Below are positions 1 to 13,600 of a stretch of 64,000 bases of DNA, one piece after another. The DNA comes from Pogostemon cablin (Eukaryota > Streptophyta > Magnoliopsida > Lamiales > Lamiaceae), in contig CM043002.1 in the NCBI GenBank assembly GCA_023678885.1, positions 2,622,022-2,686,021 of the forward strand, given 5' to 3'. Both the position numbers and the translations under genes were made by a program. Every line of letters starts with the position of its first letter. The first letter of the stretch is position 1. Below the pieces are notes generated by a model, which searched no databases, was not told where the DNA came from, and was given only the letters and a program-made list of their open reading frames with translations.

Positions 1-82
1 AAAAAAGCAAATGACACTAATACTCCTTAATTTACGTGAAAAAAAAAACAAATGACATATTTGTGGGTGGATGGAGGGAGTA
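1..82. mobile_element. Right end of a Stowaway-like MITE, cut by the window edge
   Basis: The stretch ends in GGATGGAGGGAG followed by TA. This matches the GGGACGGAGGGAG-TA right terminus seen on complete Stowaway-type elements elsewhere in the window. The left end lies outside the window. Confidence 0.5.
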
Positions 83-1644
83 TATTTGGTCATAAATTTT
101 AAAGTTTTCTTACTCCCTCAGTCCCGCCCATACGCTAACGGTGTTTTTTTTTTTTTTTTTTGCGTGGTTGTATTTGCATTGATTGTAGGCCCTATGGAGG
201 TATATTTATTTATTTATTGTGGATTCCAATTGCTATCAAGAAAATATATACTTTTTGATAGGACGCTCAAAATAAAAATGTGTAAATGTATTAATGGCAT
301 AAAATTTTTCATTTTTAATGTGGTATTGTTTGGGAGATGGAGTTGGTTAAAAGTGTATTTTGATGAATTAATGCGGCATAAGGTACAATAGACCCTACAT
401 GCAAATACGAACGCTGCACTTTCATTATTGATCCCATTTTTTGATCCCACTGCAAATTCGCAGAATCAGTTACGTGGATTTATTGTCTACTTGAGTGCAT
501 ACGTATACATCTTAATTAATAAAGGTATTTTTCAAATAAGAATTAAATTAATATTTAACTAAAAGTATCATTTTTTTTTCTTTCAAGAACTAAGGTATAA
601 ATTTTTATATAGAAAAAAGTATAAGACCTAGATCTACCTGGGTGCACTAAGTGAAAAGTATGATTACATTTTCAACCGAGAGTTATATCATAGTTATTCA
701 TTCACATGAGACTACCTCTAAAACAAATCTGAAATCTCAATCCAAAACACTCATCAAGGCAAGAAAATGGGCACCTCTACTTTATCCTACTCAAAACCAC
801 CTCCCCATTTATTAACTGCTTTATTTTCTTACCCCCTCTCTTTATAAAAATCAGTTCTAATTAAATGTCTACCATTGTGGATTTTGCTTTACATTAGTGA
901 TTACGATTTGATTATTTATTTCGAATTTACCAGTAACCAAACCGACTGTTGCATAATCTTGCTATCATATTTAAGTAGTAGATTTAAATGCTGGATTTCA
1001 TGTTTTCAGAGCATATACATTCTAATATTTTCCACAATAAAATAATAAAAACAAAAATTCTAAATAAATAAATGACTGGAACCAACCACCGGCTCAACAG
1101 ACCTATTAAAGCCTCAAGCCAATAAAGGTTCTAAAAAATTAAAAATAGCCCAATAAAAAACCTCCTTAAATTAAAATAGAGTCGCAATTCTATAATTTTT
1201 TTTAATAGAACAGGCCCAACGGTCGGGGCGTGGCCGTTTAACATCTCTACCTCATGGATGAAGTAACCCGAATTACCTCAACTACAACATCGGTCTTCCT
1301 ATCAATTGTGATGTTCTTCGTCTAGACCGGCGAAAAGCAAACAATTAAGCATATAGGAATCTTGATGCATAAGAGTCGTGGAAACTGTGATGATCAACTA
1401 ACCTTTTGTCATCACATGGGCAACTTCCATCAACAGAGGGTGACTGCATGAATATCATGCTTACTACGACAAAGCCTTGTGGAAGGCAACCTGCTCACAA
1501 AACAACCCATGTTGGCTGCTCGATAATCATGCTAATGAAAAAAAAGCCTAAATGAAATTGTTGTTTTAACATAGAAATACACACAAATGCAATCTATAAT
1601 CAAGGAAAGGCTTTCTGAATGAACTGAACAAGGGCAAAGCAAGT
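83..1644. other. AT-rich intergenic DNA downstream of the PUS7-like gene
   Basis: No coding region can be supported here; the short open frames have no recognisable similarity. A second Stowaway-like left terminus (CTCCCTCAGTCCC, about 112) is present without a matching right end. The last few hundred bases before 1645 should include the 3' UTR of the minus-strand pseudouridine synthase gene, but no poly(A) site can be fixed from sequence alone. Confidence 0.5.
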
Positions 1645-4600
1645 TTAAGGTGAGATGCATACGGAGGTTGATGTCTTCAGCAGCTCCCTTATGGCCATAG
1701 TTGCATAGCAAGAAGCTGGGAGGGTCAAGCTCAACTTGAGAGCCAACTGGCTTCCCTGTGTCTTTGAGGCGCCTAGAGGTTCCTCGATTTGGATACCATC
1801 ACCTTTGTTACCTTCAGTATCTTTGTTTCCTGCTGGTAAATCGATATCATTGTCGCACTTATCTGCCTCCGGGTTACAACCACTTTGAGGTTTGATTTGC
1901 TCCTTCTCATTGGTTTCTATAACATCAGTAGCAGCACGTGACTTTGCAATTTTATCCCAATCTGTCTCTGCTAATGGTATATTTGTATCGGTGTACTTGA
2001 GCAATTCCCTGAAGACGAACAATAATTAACTTTCATGGTTGAAGATGAGCAGCAGCATCCAACTTAAAAAAAAAATTAGACAAAAGAAAGAATACCACTC
2101 AAAGTCCTTGGGCTTTTGAAACACCTTCCGATATGCTCCAGTCATGTAGCTAAGGGAAAACTCCCTATAAGAAGCAGCCATAGTGAAATTATGAAGACAA
2201 GCTTGAGACAGCATACAATAAAGAATAAGATTAAATCAAAAACATGTGACATGAAGGTGGTCTTCATATTCTTCTATTACTTCTGCTGTAGTCTTACAGA
2301 GACGTACATACTAAGGCATAGATTCAATCCGTATGTGTAGGGTTAACTCGCAGGTCTTGATACTCGTCAATGTCCAGGCTATTCAAGGGTGCATGAGCCC
2401 TAGCTCGTAACATTTACTTACCCCTTAGTTTTTGAGAGATGTCAGATGGAAGACTAAACAAGTGCTATATTGTAGGCTAATAGGTTGCAAAAAAGATCAA
2501 GCATACTCGTTGAAGATTATGCTTTCATTTTTGTTTAAATACTACTCCATTAGTCAAATTTATGTTTAGTAGGTAGATCTTTACTAATGGTCTTACTTAG
2601 GGTTTTTTTGGTTGGGCACTTTTACCATAAGGAATGGAAATGAAATCAATTAAATATGTTTGGTGCATTAGGGATTGGCATGAAACCTTATTTAGGGAAT
2701 CAGCCATTCCTCTACAAAAGAAGATGAATGGGTTATTGGGTTTCATTCCAAACCTCTTCAAACTAATGCCCTTTCAATACCCATTCCTATTCACTATCAA
2801 TATACCAAACACCTCCTCAGTCTTTACTTATTTCCTTATTTTAGTTGTAAGCCTAGAGTTTTTCTCCTGCTATAAATATGGGATTTATTTACTTCAAAAT
2901 ACATTACATATAAATTCTAGCCCCCTCGCTTGTACATCATCAAATATCACACAAAAAGAATTCAGGAAATTTTTTAGAAGGCATAGCAGGAAACAGGATA
3001 ATGCCAATGTCGGGATCATCTTGGGTGAACTTGTATGTTCATAAGTGTTTCTGTCTAAAAGATCCTTCGCTTTTCCCTATATCCGCACCCAAGGAAGGTT
3101 TAATTTTCCTTAAATTGCATACTGTAGACCTTTGAAAAAAATATCCCGCGCTCAGTTACCCTCTCTCCCCATCTCACCTAGCAATTTAAGTTTAAGTTTA
3201 TCATTTAAGCCCAAGAGACCGTTAAACACATTCTTTGTGGTTGAATTTAAATGCCATATGATAATGTCAACAACTTACTTTGAATTATGCGCACTTTCTG
3301 TCAAGCTGATACCATCCTGAAACACACTAAAATTTATGAGAACTTGAGAAGTTAATGGAAGCAGAGCAAACATGAGGGAGGGAGAAATACGGCTAGAGGG
3401 TGAGGGCGTGCGATTTTGAACACTTTACAAGAATACTCCTATTCATATTATTGCTTAAATTTATTTGGACGATACTTTTAGTCACCAATTCATAAGGTTT
3501 GTACTTCTCATATTCATCAATGCAAACCCCTTGATCAAGGACCGATTGCCCTGAACATGATGCATCTCTTCTATTAACCTAATAAAAGCTTAAGATTGTT
3601 TGACCTTCTCATTACTTATTTCATGATGCATGGGAGTCATGCAAAACAATCTGGTAGGTATACATCAGTCACCGCAATACTGATTTTTATGATTTTTAAA
3701 CTGAGCCAGCCAAGAATCTGTGACTCTTTCAACCTAACATATGATCACAGCAAATGGCAAAAGTAACAACAGAGGTATAGATGTTTACTTGCAAAAGCTC
3801 AGCAAACACATAACAAATAATTAAACAAATACCACTAAGCAAGGAAATCATACACAAGTCACTAGAAAGTATAAACTGATCAGAGAGCCAAGGAAGAAAT
3901 AAAAAATGTCTAGCAACAAACCAAGGTGCAAGTATGGTTAATAGTCTTGAGAGAGCCAAAAAAACGAACTTGTGCAAGTAGCCGCCAGCAAGAGAGTACA
4001 AGAATGAGAGGCAGCTGACTGAAGAGAAAATAAGTGAGCGGTGCTGTAAATCTTGGTCCAATTTAGATACTTATGGGTGAGAAATTGCCTGAGAACAATA
4101 GTGCGTGTAAAGGGGGAGATAAACTGAGGAGATTTTTGTTTTAGGGTTTTAGAACCTCTGTAAATGAGGGTGAGAACTGAAATGGCTGAGTTATGGGTTT
4201 TCCATATGTATGGAGTCAAAGTTTTGTTTGGTTCACTCAACAACGTTGATTTCCCTAAACCAAATCTAAATGAAATACAACACCAGAATTGAAGCGAACA
4301 GTTTAAAACCAAGCCAAATTTCTCTTTCAGTCCGTTCAGTGGCTCTGTTAGGTTTTTTGACCCAATTAATGACTACTAGAATCATATCATATCAGTAGTT
4401 TTATGCATCCAGGTTTCTTATAACAATGTTCAAAACAGAGAAAGAAAAAAGGCTGACGTAGATATTTGTCTGATCAGGTTCGTCTACATTCACACAGTGC
4501 ATTCATGACTTCATGTATAAAACTTTCATAAATTAGCTGGCCATTAGGAAAAAAGTTTCACCTTTTCAGCCAAGTCGTGATAGATTTTCCCAATATCATT

Positions 4601-7600
4601 CAATGGATAAGATATCCTAAACCTGAGGCAACAGTTATCTCAAAGAAGATGAAGATAACCAAACATTGCACTAGGAATTGAGAAAATGAGGTGTAAAACT
4701 ATCCAGGCTCCAGCCAAGTATTACCCAGGTAAAGGAAGGACAATATCGTCAATTGTATACTTCTCTGCAGCTATATCTTCCTCATTGATTACCTGTCCAT
4801 GAAAACAAGTTTTTAATGACGATGACGGTGGGATAATATTCATAATGCTAGACTATTATTATCATCTAAAGATTCTTTTAAGTATCATATCACCCAGTCC
4901 TCTCTCCGTCTAACTAGTTACCACAGAAATCAGTAGTAATTGAAAAGGCCATGAGAAAGAGGAAAATTGAAAATTAAAGTTGAATGCAACACATTGAACA
5001 TTAAGAGCAAAAGATTCATCTTTCATCTCAGCGATAAAAAGTAACGGTACTAATCTACTAGATTATATATTTGCGAAAAGTCAAAGTTTTCTCCCCCATT
5101 TACAAATATTACTGCACAAACAGAACCACAATTTAAAACTGTTTTGCATTTGCCTGATTTGTTTTCTCAATTTCTAAAATCTTCACATCAGCTAAAACCT
5201 ATATTATAGACGGTGAGAGATAACATGTCGTTACTGATGCTGCACATATCAAGAAATCAAACTAAAAGGTCAAGAGATGCATCTCTTATCAGAATTGGTA
5301 CTTTGTATATTTGACTTAACACAAGAAGGTAGTTTAGATAAATTTCCGTAGAACATTACCTTCACTGACATATCTCTCACTCCAGGAAGATCAGCAACAA
5401 ATGTGTCCTCCAGATGGATATCCTCAGCCTCAGGTATAACATTGTCATCACCATTTTCGCACTCCAAAAGAGATGAGGTCATCTCTTGGTCAGTTTCTTG
5501 TTCTTTGCAGTATACTAAATCACCCATCACAACTTTGTGATATCCTACATCATTATATTACAACATTAGAAGAATTAAGGAGTTAAATGCAGATCATATT
5601 TGCCCCTGCTACAGAGTGATATTTGAAGAAGAAAAAAAAAACTGAGTCCATTGAAAGCAAAGAGAGACTAATATGTTAACTTCAACAAGGTTTCTCATTT
5701 AAAAGGACTCATGTAGGTCTTCTGAGGACACATACTGATGCCAGCACAACTTTTACTCTAATCAAATCATGTGTGTTTAGATCTTCAAAAGGAACACAAA
5801 CATATGAAACATGTATATGATGATACATAATTTGTCAACTGTACTTGATCTAATAACTATCTAAGCTTTTCATTCATCAAATGAATGTAGAAGCCAAGAT
5901 ATGTGTATTTTTGGTTATTGACAGCGTTTTACTTTCTCTATCAGGACTTTAATCAGATTACAGTTTTTAAGTCTTATCGGTTGTGATTTGACATAAAAAG
6001 CACATGGATTATGATGCAAAAGCATTTCTAATTTCAGTGCTCAAGTAAAATTACTTCAATTTTATGATTATCATACAAGCCCACACACACATAAGGCAGC
6101 TTGAAGATGGTATTACTATTTCCAATAATCAGATTGTGTAGCCAATCATACTGTAATAACTATTCTACCATATTGTATAACAGGCATACAGCAGATTTAT
6201 AAAGTGCTGTTGCAAGACTAGAAAATGAAAAACCTGGAAGTAGAAAATGCACATCATCACTAATTAGAAATAAAGAGAGAACAAATAAAGAATAAATACC
6301 ATATTTTTGTACTCTCATACTGGCTGCATGGTTCCATAAATAGCTCTGATAACTGTGTACAAACCTGGAAGTTGAAAATACACTTCATCACTAAAATGCA
6401 ATGACTGATTTAAAATTTGAAAATGTGACTCAAGAAATTATGAGTTGCACTACACCCCTCAATCTTCTCATACCCATAACCTCAATTATCTATAAAGACC
6501 AGACAAATGCATCTCCAAAAAACCTAACCATCATATATTTGCATTCTGGCATTATTTTGATTAACAATCGATTGAATCCTATGTACAATACTAAAGGAGA
6601 AAAACAATCACTGTAATGAACTACTAAAATTGAGAAGATCTTATTCACAAATATAACTTCATGTTACAGGTTAATAAAAGAGCAACGGTTGAAGTGGTAA
6701 AACTGAATTCAGCTCTCACTAAGAATTCAGGTTATTGGAGTATCAAACTGGTTCAACATATAAATAATTACTCCCTCCGTCCCATAATACTTTTCTCACT
6801 TTCCTCATTTGTTTGTCCCACAAAACCTTTCACCCCCCAAAAAAGGAAACACCACTTTATCCAACAACCTCAAAAGTTACTTTAATTTCAAATTTGCCAA
6901 TCCTTTTTCACACACATATCATTACTTTATACTTTTTTATTACCTAAAAATACTACAATACCCTCCAAAGTCAATAAAGTTGGTCAAAAAGTGCAACTCT
7001 TCTTAAACAACGTGGAACAGTAAAGGTGAAAAGTTTTCCGGGACGGAGGGAGTAGAAAAGAAATTGCATAAAGTAATTTCAGAGCACATAACCACTTATT
7101 CATACAACACTAAATTCACATTAGAAGCAAACAACATGAAGCAACAAATGCTTACATCATTCTCAGTGTCCTAGGTATAGCCAACAGAGCTTGTAAGTAA
7201 TTTCCAGGACTTTTTTGGAGACAATGCAGCTAATATCAGAAAAATTTGTTAGTCAACAAGATCTACACAATGAATATATGAAAAGAAATTTAAGTTGATG
7301 CAATGACAATAAGCTCAGAGTGTCAGTATTTTCACTATATACAAGGATGTAAAATTTTGTGAGCTTCAACCCCTTTTTCTAAGAACTCATGGAAAAGATT
7401 AAGCTTACCAGGATAAACTTTTTATATTTAGCAAATATATCTTCTTCCTCTTAATTCACTAAGTCCTCATAGGCTCAGAAGTGCATAACAAGTAGTTTAA
7501 CAATATATTAGCCATATAATAACAGTGGAGGATCACACAGTGCCAACTTACTACGGCTCGCTCAGCAACAAGATGGCGTGGTAACTGTCTCAGGGTTCCC

Positions 7601-10600
7601 TCAATGTCGCTGCTCTCCTTGTAATATTCCCTTATCTTGTTGATGACATCCCTTTGTAATCAAGCTTTTTGGTCAAGAAAGCTTATGCATAATCCAATGG
7701 TTTAACAAGTCTTGTAAGTTCAAAAGTGTCTAGACATGTGAATAGAAATGGGAAAGGATATCTCCCTCTCGTGGATCAAGAATCAAGCTAACAGCAGCTT
7801 TCCATTCTCCTCGCAATAATGCAGCCCCAACAGAATGAGTTGGTACAGAACTGCTTCCAAATCGCTGAAAACATCACATATCAAAGGCTTAATGTGCAGA
7901 AACAAAAATCTACTTATATTTAATTAACTAAATAAAAATAATAATAATAATAATAACTTCATAAAGAAAAGTCAACAGCTTTAGTAAAAAATATAACCAG
8001 GTCCAATTTAAAAGTTAAGGATATGTCAGCAGCCCACTTTATTTAAGTTTTTTAGTATGTCTATTTACCAAATTCAGGGCATCATCCAAATTTTACATTT
8101 GGTTCAGAAACACGCAAAAACAGTAAAAAAGAAGCGTCTAATACAAAAGAATTAGAACTAATTTATAGACAGAAAACTTGGGCGAAAAAAATTCAGTGGA
8201 AAAAAGCATCCAAGAGAAAGAAAGAGGTAACTTCCACTACAAAAGCAAAAGAAGAAGATATTGAATTCCATTATATAACCTGCAAACCAAAATAGTTGAT
8301 AAATCCATTCTCCCCCAAGGCAGAAGCAGAGGCTTTTACAATATCTTCAGTCTCAGCGCTAATGCTTCTGCAAATGTGGAAAGGTGAAATTGTGGATTTA
8401 AATGCATAAGAGGATACTATGATAGTCACTCAGAGCATTGACAATCTAATTCATACAAATGACCAAACCTTAAAGTAATTGTGAACCGATTTCCTTGGAG
8501 TTGACCGAGAACAAGTGCATCATTAACATGGCTACAAAGCACCAAATTTAGTCACCCAACAGTGCAATATAAAAATAAAAATATGTATGAAGGCATCAAC
8601 AACAAGCTCATGCTCTCACCAGAAGTTTCCGACTTTAATACCAATTAATTTTTTATTAAGTGCAGCTAATCGACTTGCACGCTGCTTAAAAACAGTAACC
8701 TAAATACAAAGATGGATCAAAACAAAAATTAGGCATAAGTATAAGATAAGAAGCAAAAAGAAACAGAAAATCACCATGGCATGCTCAACATTAAACATGA
8801 TGACAAACAGCAATTCTATATTTCTGTCAAAAAAAATGAAGAAATTGATGTGATCTAAAATATTAGGCCATGACTCCTCATTTCCATGGCGGAATTCATC
8901 TAGACGAAAATAAAAAGATACCAACTTTCAAATGACAATACAAGTAAGTAGTAACAATCATGCAAAGGTCCAATTACGATCTTTCCAAACATATGCTAAT
9001 GCATACTACCACAAGTTCACAAGATGTAATGTTCAACAGCATTATGTTAATTGTACAAATTAACCAATCTGTTCTTCCACCTTATGTATGTTTCACTTCT
9101 ATTTACCCCTCTCCCACCCCCCAACAAAAAAAATGATTATCTAAAAATGGAGTTCTGATGTCTAGCAACAATAGAACAGGGGACAAGATGTTGGAAAATT
9201 AACTTCTCATCAACAAAATTTAGGCTGAGTAAAATAGGCCAGATTATAAAGCATTAGCCAAGAGAATGGATTGGATTGAGAGCCACTGCATGCATAGAAA
9301 ATGGCTATAAGTATTACTGAATGTTACCATTTAGCACAAGGCATATTGCTATATATCCTTGCCTATATAACAACTATCAAACCAGGAGCTAACAATCCAA
9401 CTATCAGGATGACCCACATAATTGGTTAGAGGATTTGAATTGATGCACAATGAAACCATTTAGTAAATCCTTTTTTTATGTATAAGAAACAAATATTAAT
9501 TTTGATGTATAAAGATAGGACAAACATAGCCCCCTGAAATCTCACTCTGAGCTCCTACTCAGTGTGCCAGGTCAGGCTCATAAGATATACATTCTGCTAT
9601 AAACCTAAATAGTCATTGACAGGAAGCCAGTTAAAGAGAATTGTTACTCCTCTAGCCCACAAGATAATTACTCCCTTGCTACATTACTACCACACAGAAC
9701 TTAAATTATTGTCATGGAAAGTTATTCTGCATCAGCAATATCAAATAATGTCAATCGTATGGCCAAAAAATTTGCAGTCAAGGAACAAGTACAAAATTAT
9801 TGCTTTTCCAGCACATTAAGCAGATACCTTTTATGTTGAGAAAAGAAACGAAGACAAGAGTTTAAAAATATCTTTGAACTTTAAGGTTGCGTTTACATTG
9901 AGGGTTAAGGAGGGTTATCCCCTCCCCAATCCAAGTTAAGTTTTGAGTACTTTGAAGGTTGGGCCCGAGGGATAACCCTCGGGCTTTTGTCGGCCCGTCT
10001 GAAATAAGGTCCACCAAGGGCTAACTCAACCCTCAGATTTTGCGGGGATAACTTTCAACCCTCGGGTTAAAGGTGAGAAATTTTAACCTTGCCCCTCCAT
10101 TACAAAATACTCTTCTCACTTCTCAGATCGATAGGGTGAGGGGAGAGAAACTGGGTTCAAGAACTGATTTCTCTCTCATCCTCCTCTGCTCTTCCTCCCT
10201 TTCATCTTCCTCCTCCACCACTTCTACCACCACCTCCGCTTTCACCTCCACCGGGTCCCCGTCCTTCGCCGGTCGTCGGGAACCTCTACAACATCAAGCC
10301 AGTTCGCTTCCGCTGCTTCGCTGACTGGGCCCAATCCTAAGTGCCCATCATATCAGTGTGGTTCGCTCCACACTCAATGTCGTTTCCAACTCCGAATTAG
10401 TTAAAGAAGTTCTTAAAGAGAAGGATCGGCAGTTGGCAGATCGCCATCGGAGCCTATCTTTTAAGAATTTGAATTCATCTGCTTAATCTGAATTCTTAGA
10501 TGTTGATTTATCGTTTTTCGATCTATAGATTGTTGTATTGGTGGCTTTGCAATTTGCCTCAGAAATTGGGCACCTTGAAAAAAAAATTAGGATTTCGGAA

Positions 10601-13600
10601 TTGGGGAGAAATCATCGATTCTCTCATTTTTGTGTGCTGTGAATTGGTTTTTAGAAGTTTATTGTGGTTGGGATCGATGTGCACACTAATCTTGTGTTTA
10701 AATTATAATTCATCCCGCACACTAATCTTGTGTTTAAATTATAATTCATCTCTTATTAACAAATATCAACTCACATTACATACTAGAAGGTGCATCTCTA
10801 CTTCTGCAAATTGGTTTTCATCTCTACTTCTGCAAACTGGTTTTCATCTCTCTTCTGCAAATTTCGTCTTCGGTGATGGTATTGGACAGGTCATCCAGGA
10901 TGATTGGAAAATATTTAAATACTAGTATATTTTAATATATTTAGATAAGGTATAATGGTAAAATTGTTAAAAATAACCCTCAAAGTAAACATTATACTTC
11001 AATGTTAACCATTCTGATCAACATAACTCAACCTCCACTTAACCCTTACCAAAGGCTTATAAACCTTAACCCTAACCTTTAAAGTAAACGGACCCTAAGA
11101 AGGATAATAAAGGATATATCATGAGTCAAACCCCTTTTTGACCTACAGAATTCCAAATTTGAGGTTCTTTATTTTATTGCTCCTCTAGTAAACCCACTTA
11201 TGTTTTTTAAAGAATAACAAACTAAACCACTAGTAGCATTAACTTTATCTAGATGTGATCCATTAAGAGGGACTTGTTTAAAATCAAAAACTGAAAAATG
11301 AGGAAATATACTCATATTGGGTGAAGGGTAACTAATGATTAAAAACTTATATATAGTCAAAAAAGAGATGAAAATACCCTTTGAGTGGACACTGATCGTT
11401 TATCTTTTGTTCCAGCAAACCCGAAAGACCTGGGCTGTCAGAGAATTCAATGAAATAATTTGCATCACAGGGAAGAAAAATCAGCCAACTGTTAGAGAAC
11501 AAGTGTCTGATATAGTAGCATATACTATAGGAAATAAATAGATGGAATAACATTTTCCCTTGATTGACGATATTTGATCAACAATACCCAGACTTTATAG
11601 ACGAAAGTAACTACTGATTAATATCGGTTCAGACAAAAAACCAACATAATGATTCGCATTAATCACCAAAAGAAACTCAGGAACTCTGACTAAATATTTG
11701 GCTTACCTTACAGCCAAGCATCTTGCCAAGGAGCCCTAAGACCTCCTGTGTATCCTTGTTCTCCTTATAAAGATGAAACCTTCAATAACAACTACTATTA
11801 GAATTACATCACTAAAGTCCATAAAAACGAGAAAATCCAAACAAGGAACTACCATGAGTTGTAGGAGAAATAGAGTGACATCTGAAATTATTTATAATGA
11901 CATTTAAATACCGTTATGGCATGCATTTGGTTGCTACTGGGGTAATTAACTTTGATCAACAAAATCAAACAGTTAGAACTTATGATTTATTCAACATTGC
12001 AGGAGGGAAATCATATCTTCCGGCATCAAATTTCAAATCGAATAAAATCTTCATATCGATTCATATAAAGCAATATGCGCCCTATATTATTTAGCGCCAC
12101 AACAAAATTATCAAAGTCAAAGCTAATGAGAGCTCAGGATATAGTAATAATAACATGAACTATAGTCTGTGCTCTGCATCCGTTCACATAACAATAAATA
12201 TTTTAGAGCTAAACTCAATGTATCTTGATCTCTTACTAACACCAGGGAAAGTATGGTCTACTTCTCTATATTCAGCATAGGACAGGAGTGAATGAAATAT
12301 TTGTATATCTTCAACCAGAGCACCGGTGCCCCATGGGCCATATCTCACAACATCTCCATCAATGTATCAGAACAAGGTTGTTTGAATTATGATAACATCT
12401 TCAATCTGAGTAATCTACCCCACATCCCACACATCTATCAATGCATCTCTCACAGTAATAGTAACAGGATATAAAACAAATTCAGAATTAATATTCATTC
12501 ATATCCAAAACATTTCTTAAGCATAATACTTAGCAAGTCACTACTTCACCTTACATAGTAATAAATTTTTTCCTTGTGATGCCAATTTTTTTTCCAGTTT
12601 TTGCTATTGGATTTTCACCAATTAAAGACAGAATGGAAAGATGAATAAATTTTATACAAGACAATAAAATGGATAAAGGAGACATCACCTAAGAAATTTG
12701 CCAATGTGCTCTGGCCAATTCTCTGAGCCTCTACTATCATAGGGTTTATCCCCTCGATCTTTTCTCTTCCTCGAGTTCCTTCCACCACCCTTATTACTCC
12801 CTGAATTCAAGCGCACACGAATAGACTTTGATGTAGAATCTGGACCATCAACGGTGTCAGTAACAAGAAATTTCAGTCTCTCCTTGAAGAAGTTATGAAC
12901 AGCCTGAAAATCAATTATGCTTTCCATGAACATGTGGGAATGATGGAGGCAATCATAATAATTACAAAACTCAACAGAATCGTTCAAACTACCGTTCGAT
13001 AGGATTTGTCGGAACTTGGAGAAAGAACGATGGATTCGTTATCGCTGGAAACTCCTGAACCAATTTGATCAATAAACATTTTCAAATTCTCAGCATTAGA
13101 ATCGCCAGCAAGAGTTCTAAAAGAATCTATCTCAGTGGAATAATCTTTGTCCAGTAAATCAGCTATCTTTTCTTTCTTTTCCAGAGCAATCTATCAGATC
13201 AAACTATTAGTCACTACACCACATCATTCCATTCGATGTTAAATAAAACAGACCAAAAATTCATGATGAAATAACCGCACACCTCCGGTGTTGGAGCCTC
13301 CAGAGAGGTTAAACGAACAACATTTCCATCCAAATCCACTTCATTTACAATAAAATCCGAATATCTGAATGAAAACATAAACATAGTCACGTAATTGAAG
13401 GTGCTAAGCTCAACAAACAATGGAGCAATGTTTTGCAGATTCACTGAGAGGAATCCCACAAGTAAGGAGACGGTTGGTTCAAATTCCAGAACAGCAATTG
13501 AAATGGGAGTCATTAATGAGGGTAATGGTAATGAGAATGAAATTGATTGAAGGAGTGAAGGTCGTCATTAAATCAATAGGAAATTGTGGATTTCAGATTC

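Noticed and set aside
10073..10324. Open frame of 83 codons in a GC-rich patch
   Set aside because: It lies inside the TAA-flanked transposable element, is Ser/Thr low-complexity, and matches no protein I recognise.
12300..12480. Plus-strand 60-codon frame inside PUS7 intron 4
   Set aside because: Intronic, AT-rich and without homology; the minus-strand gene explains the locus.
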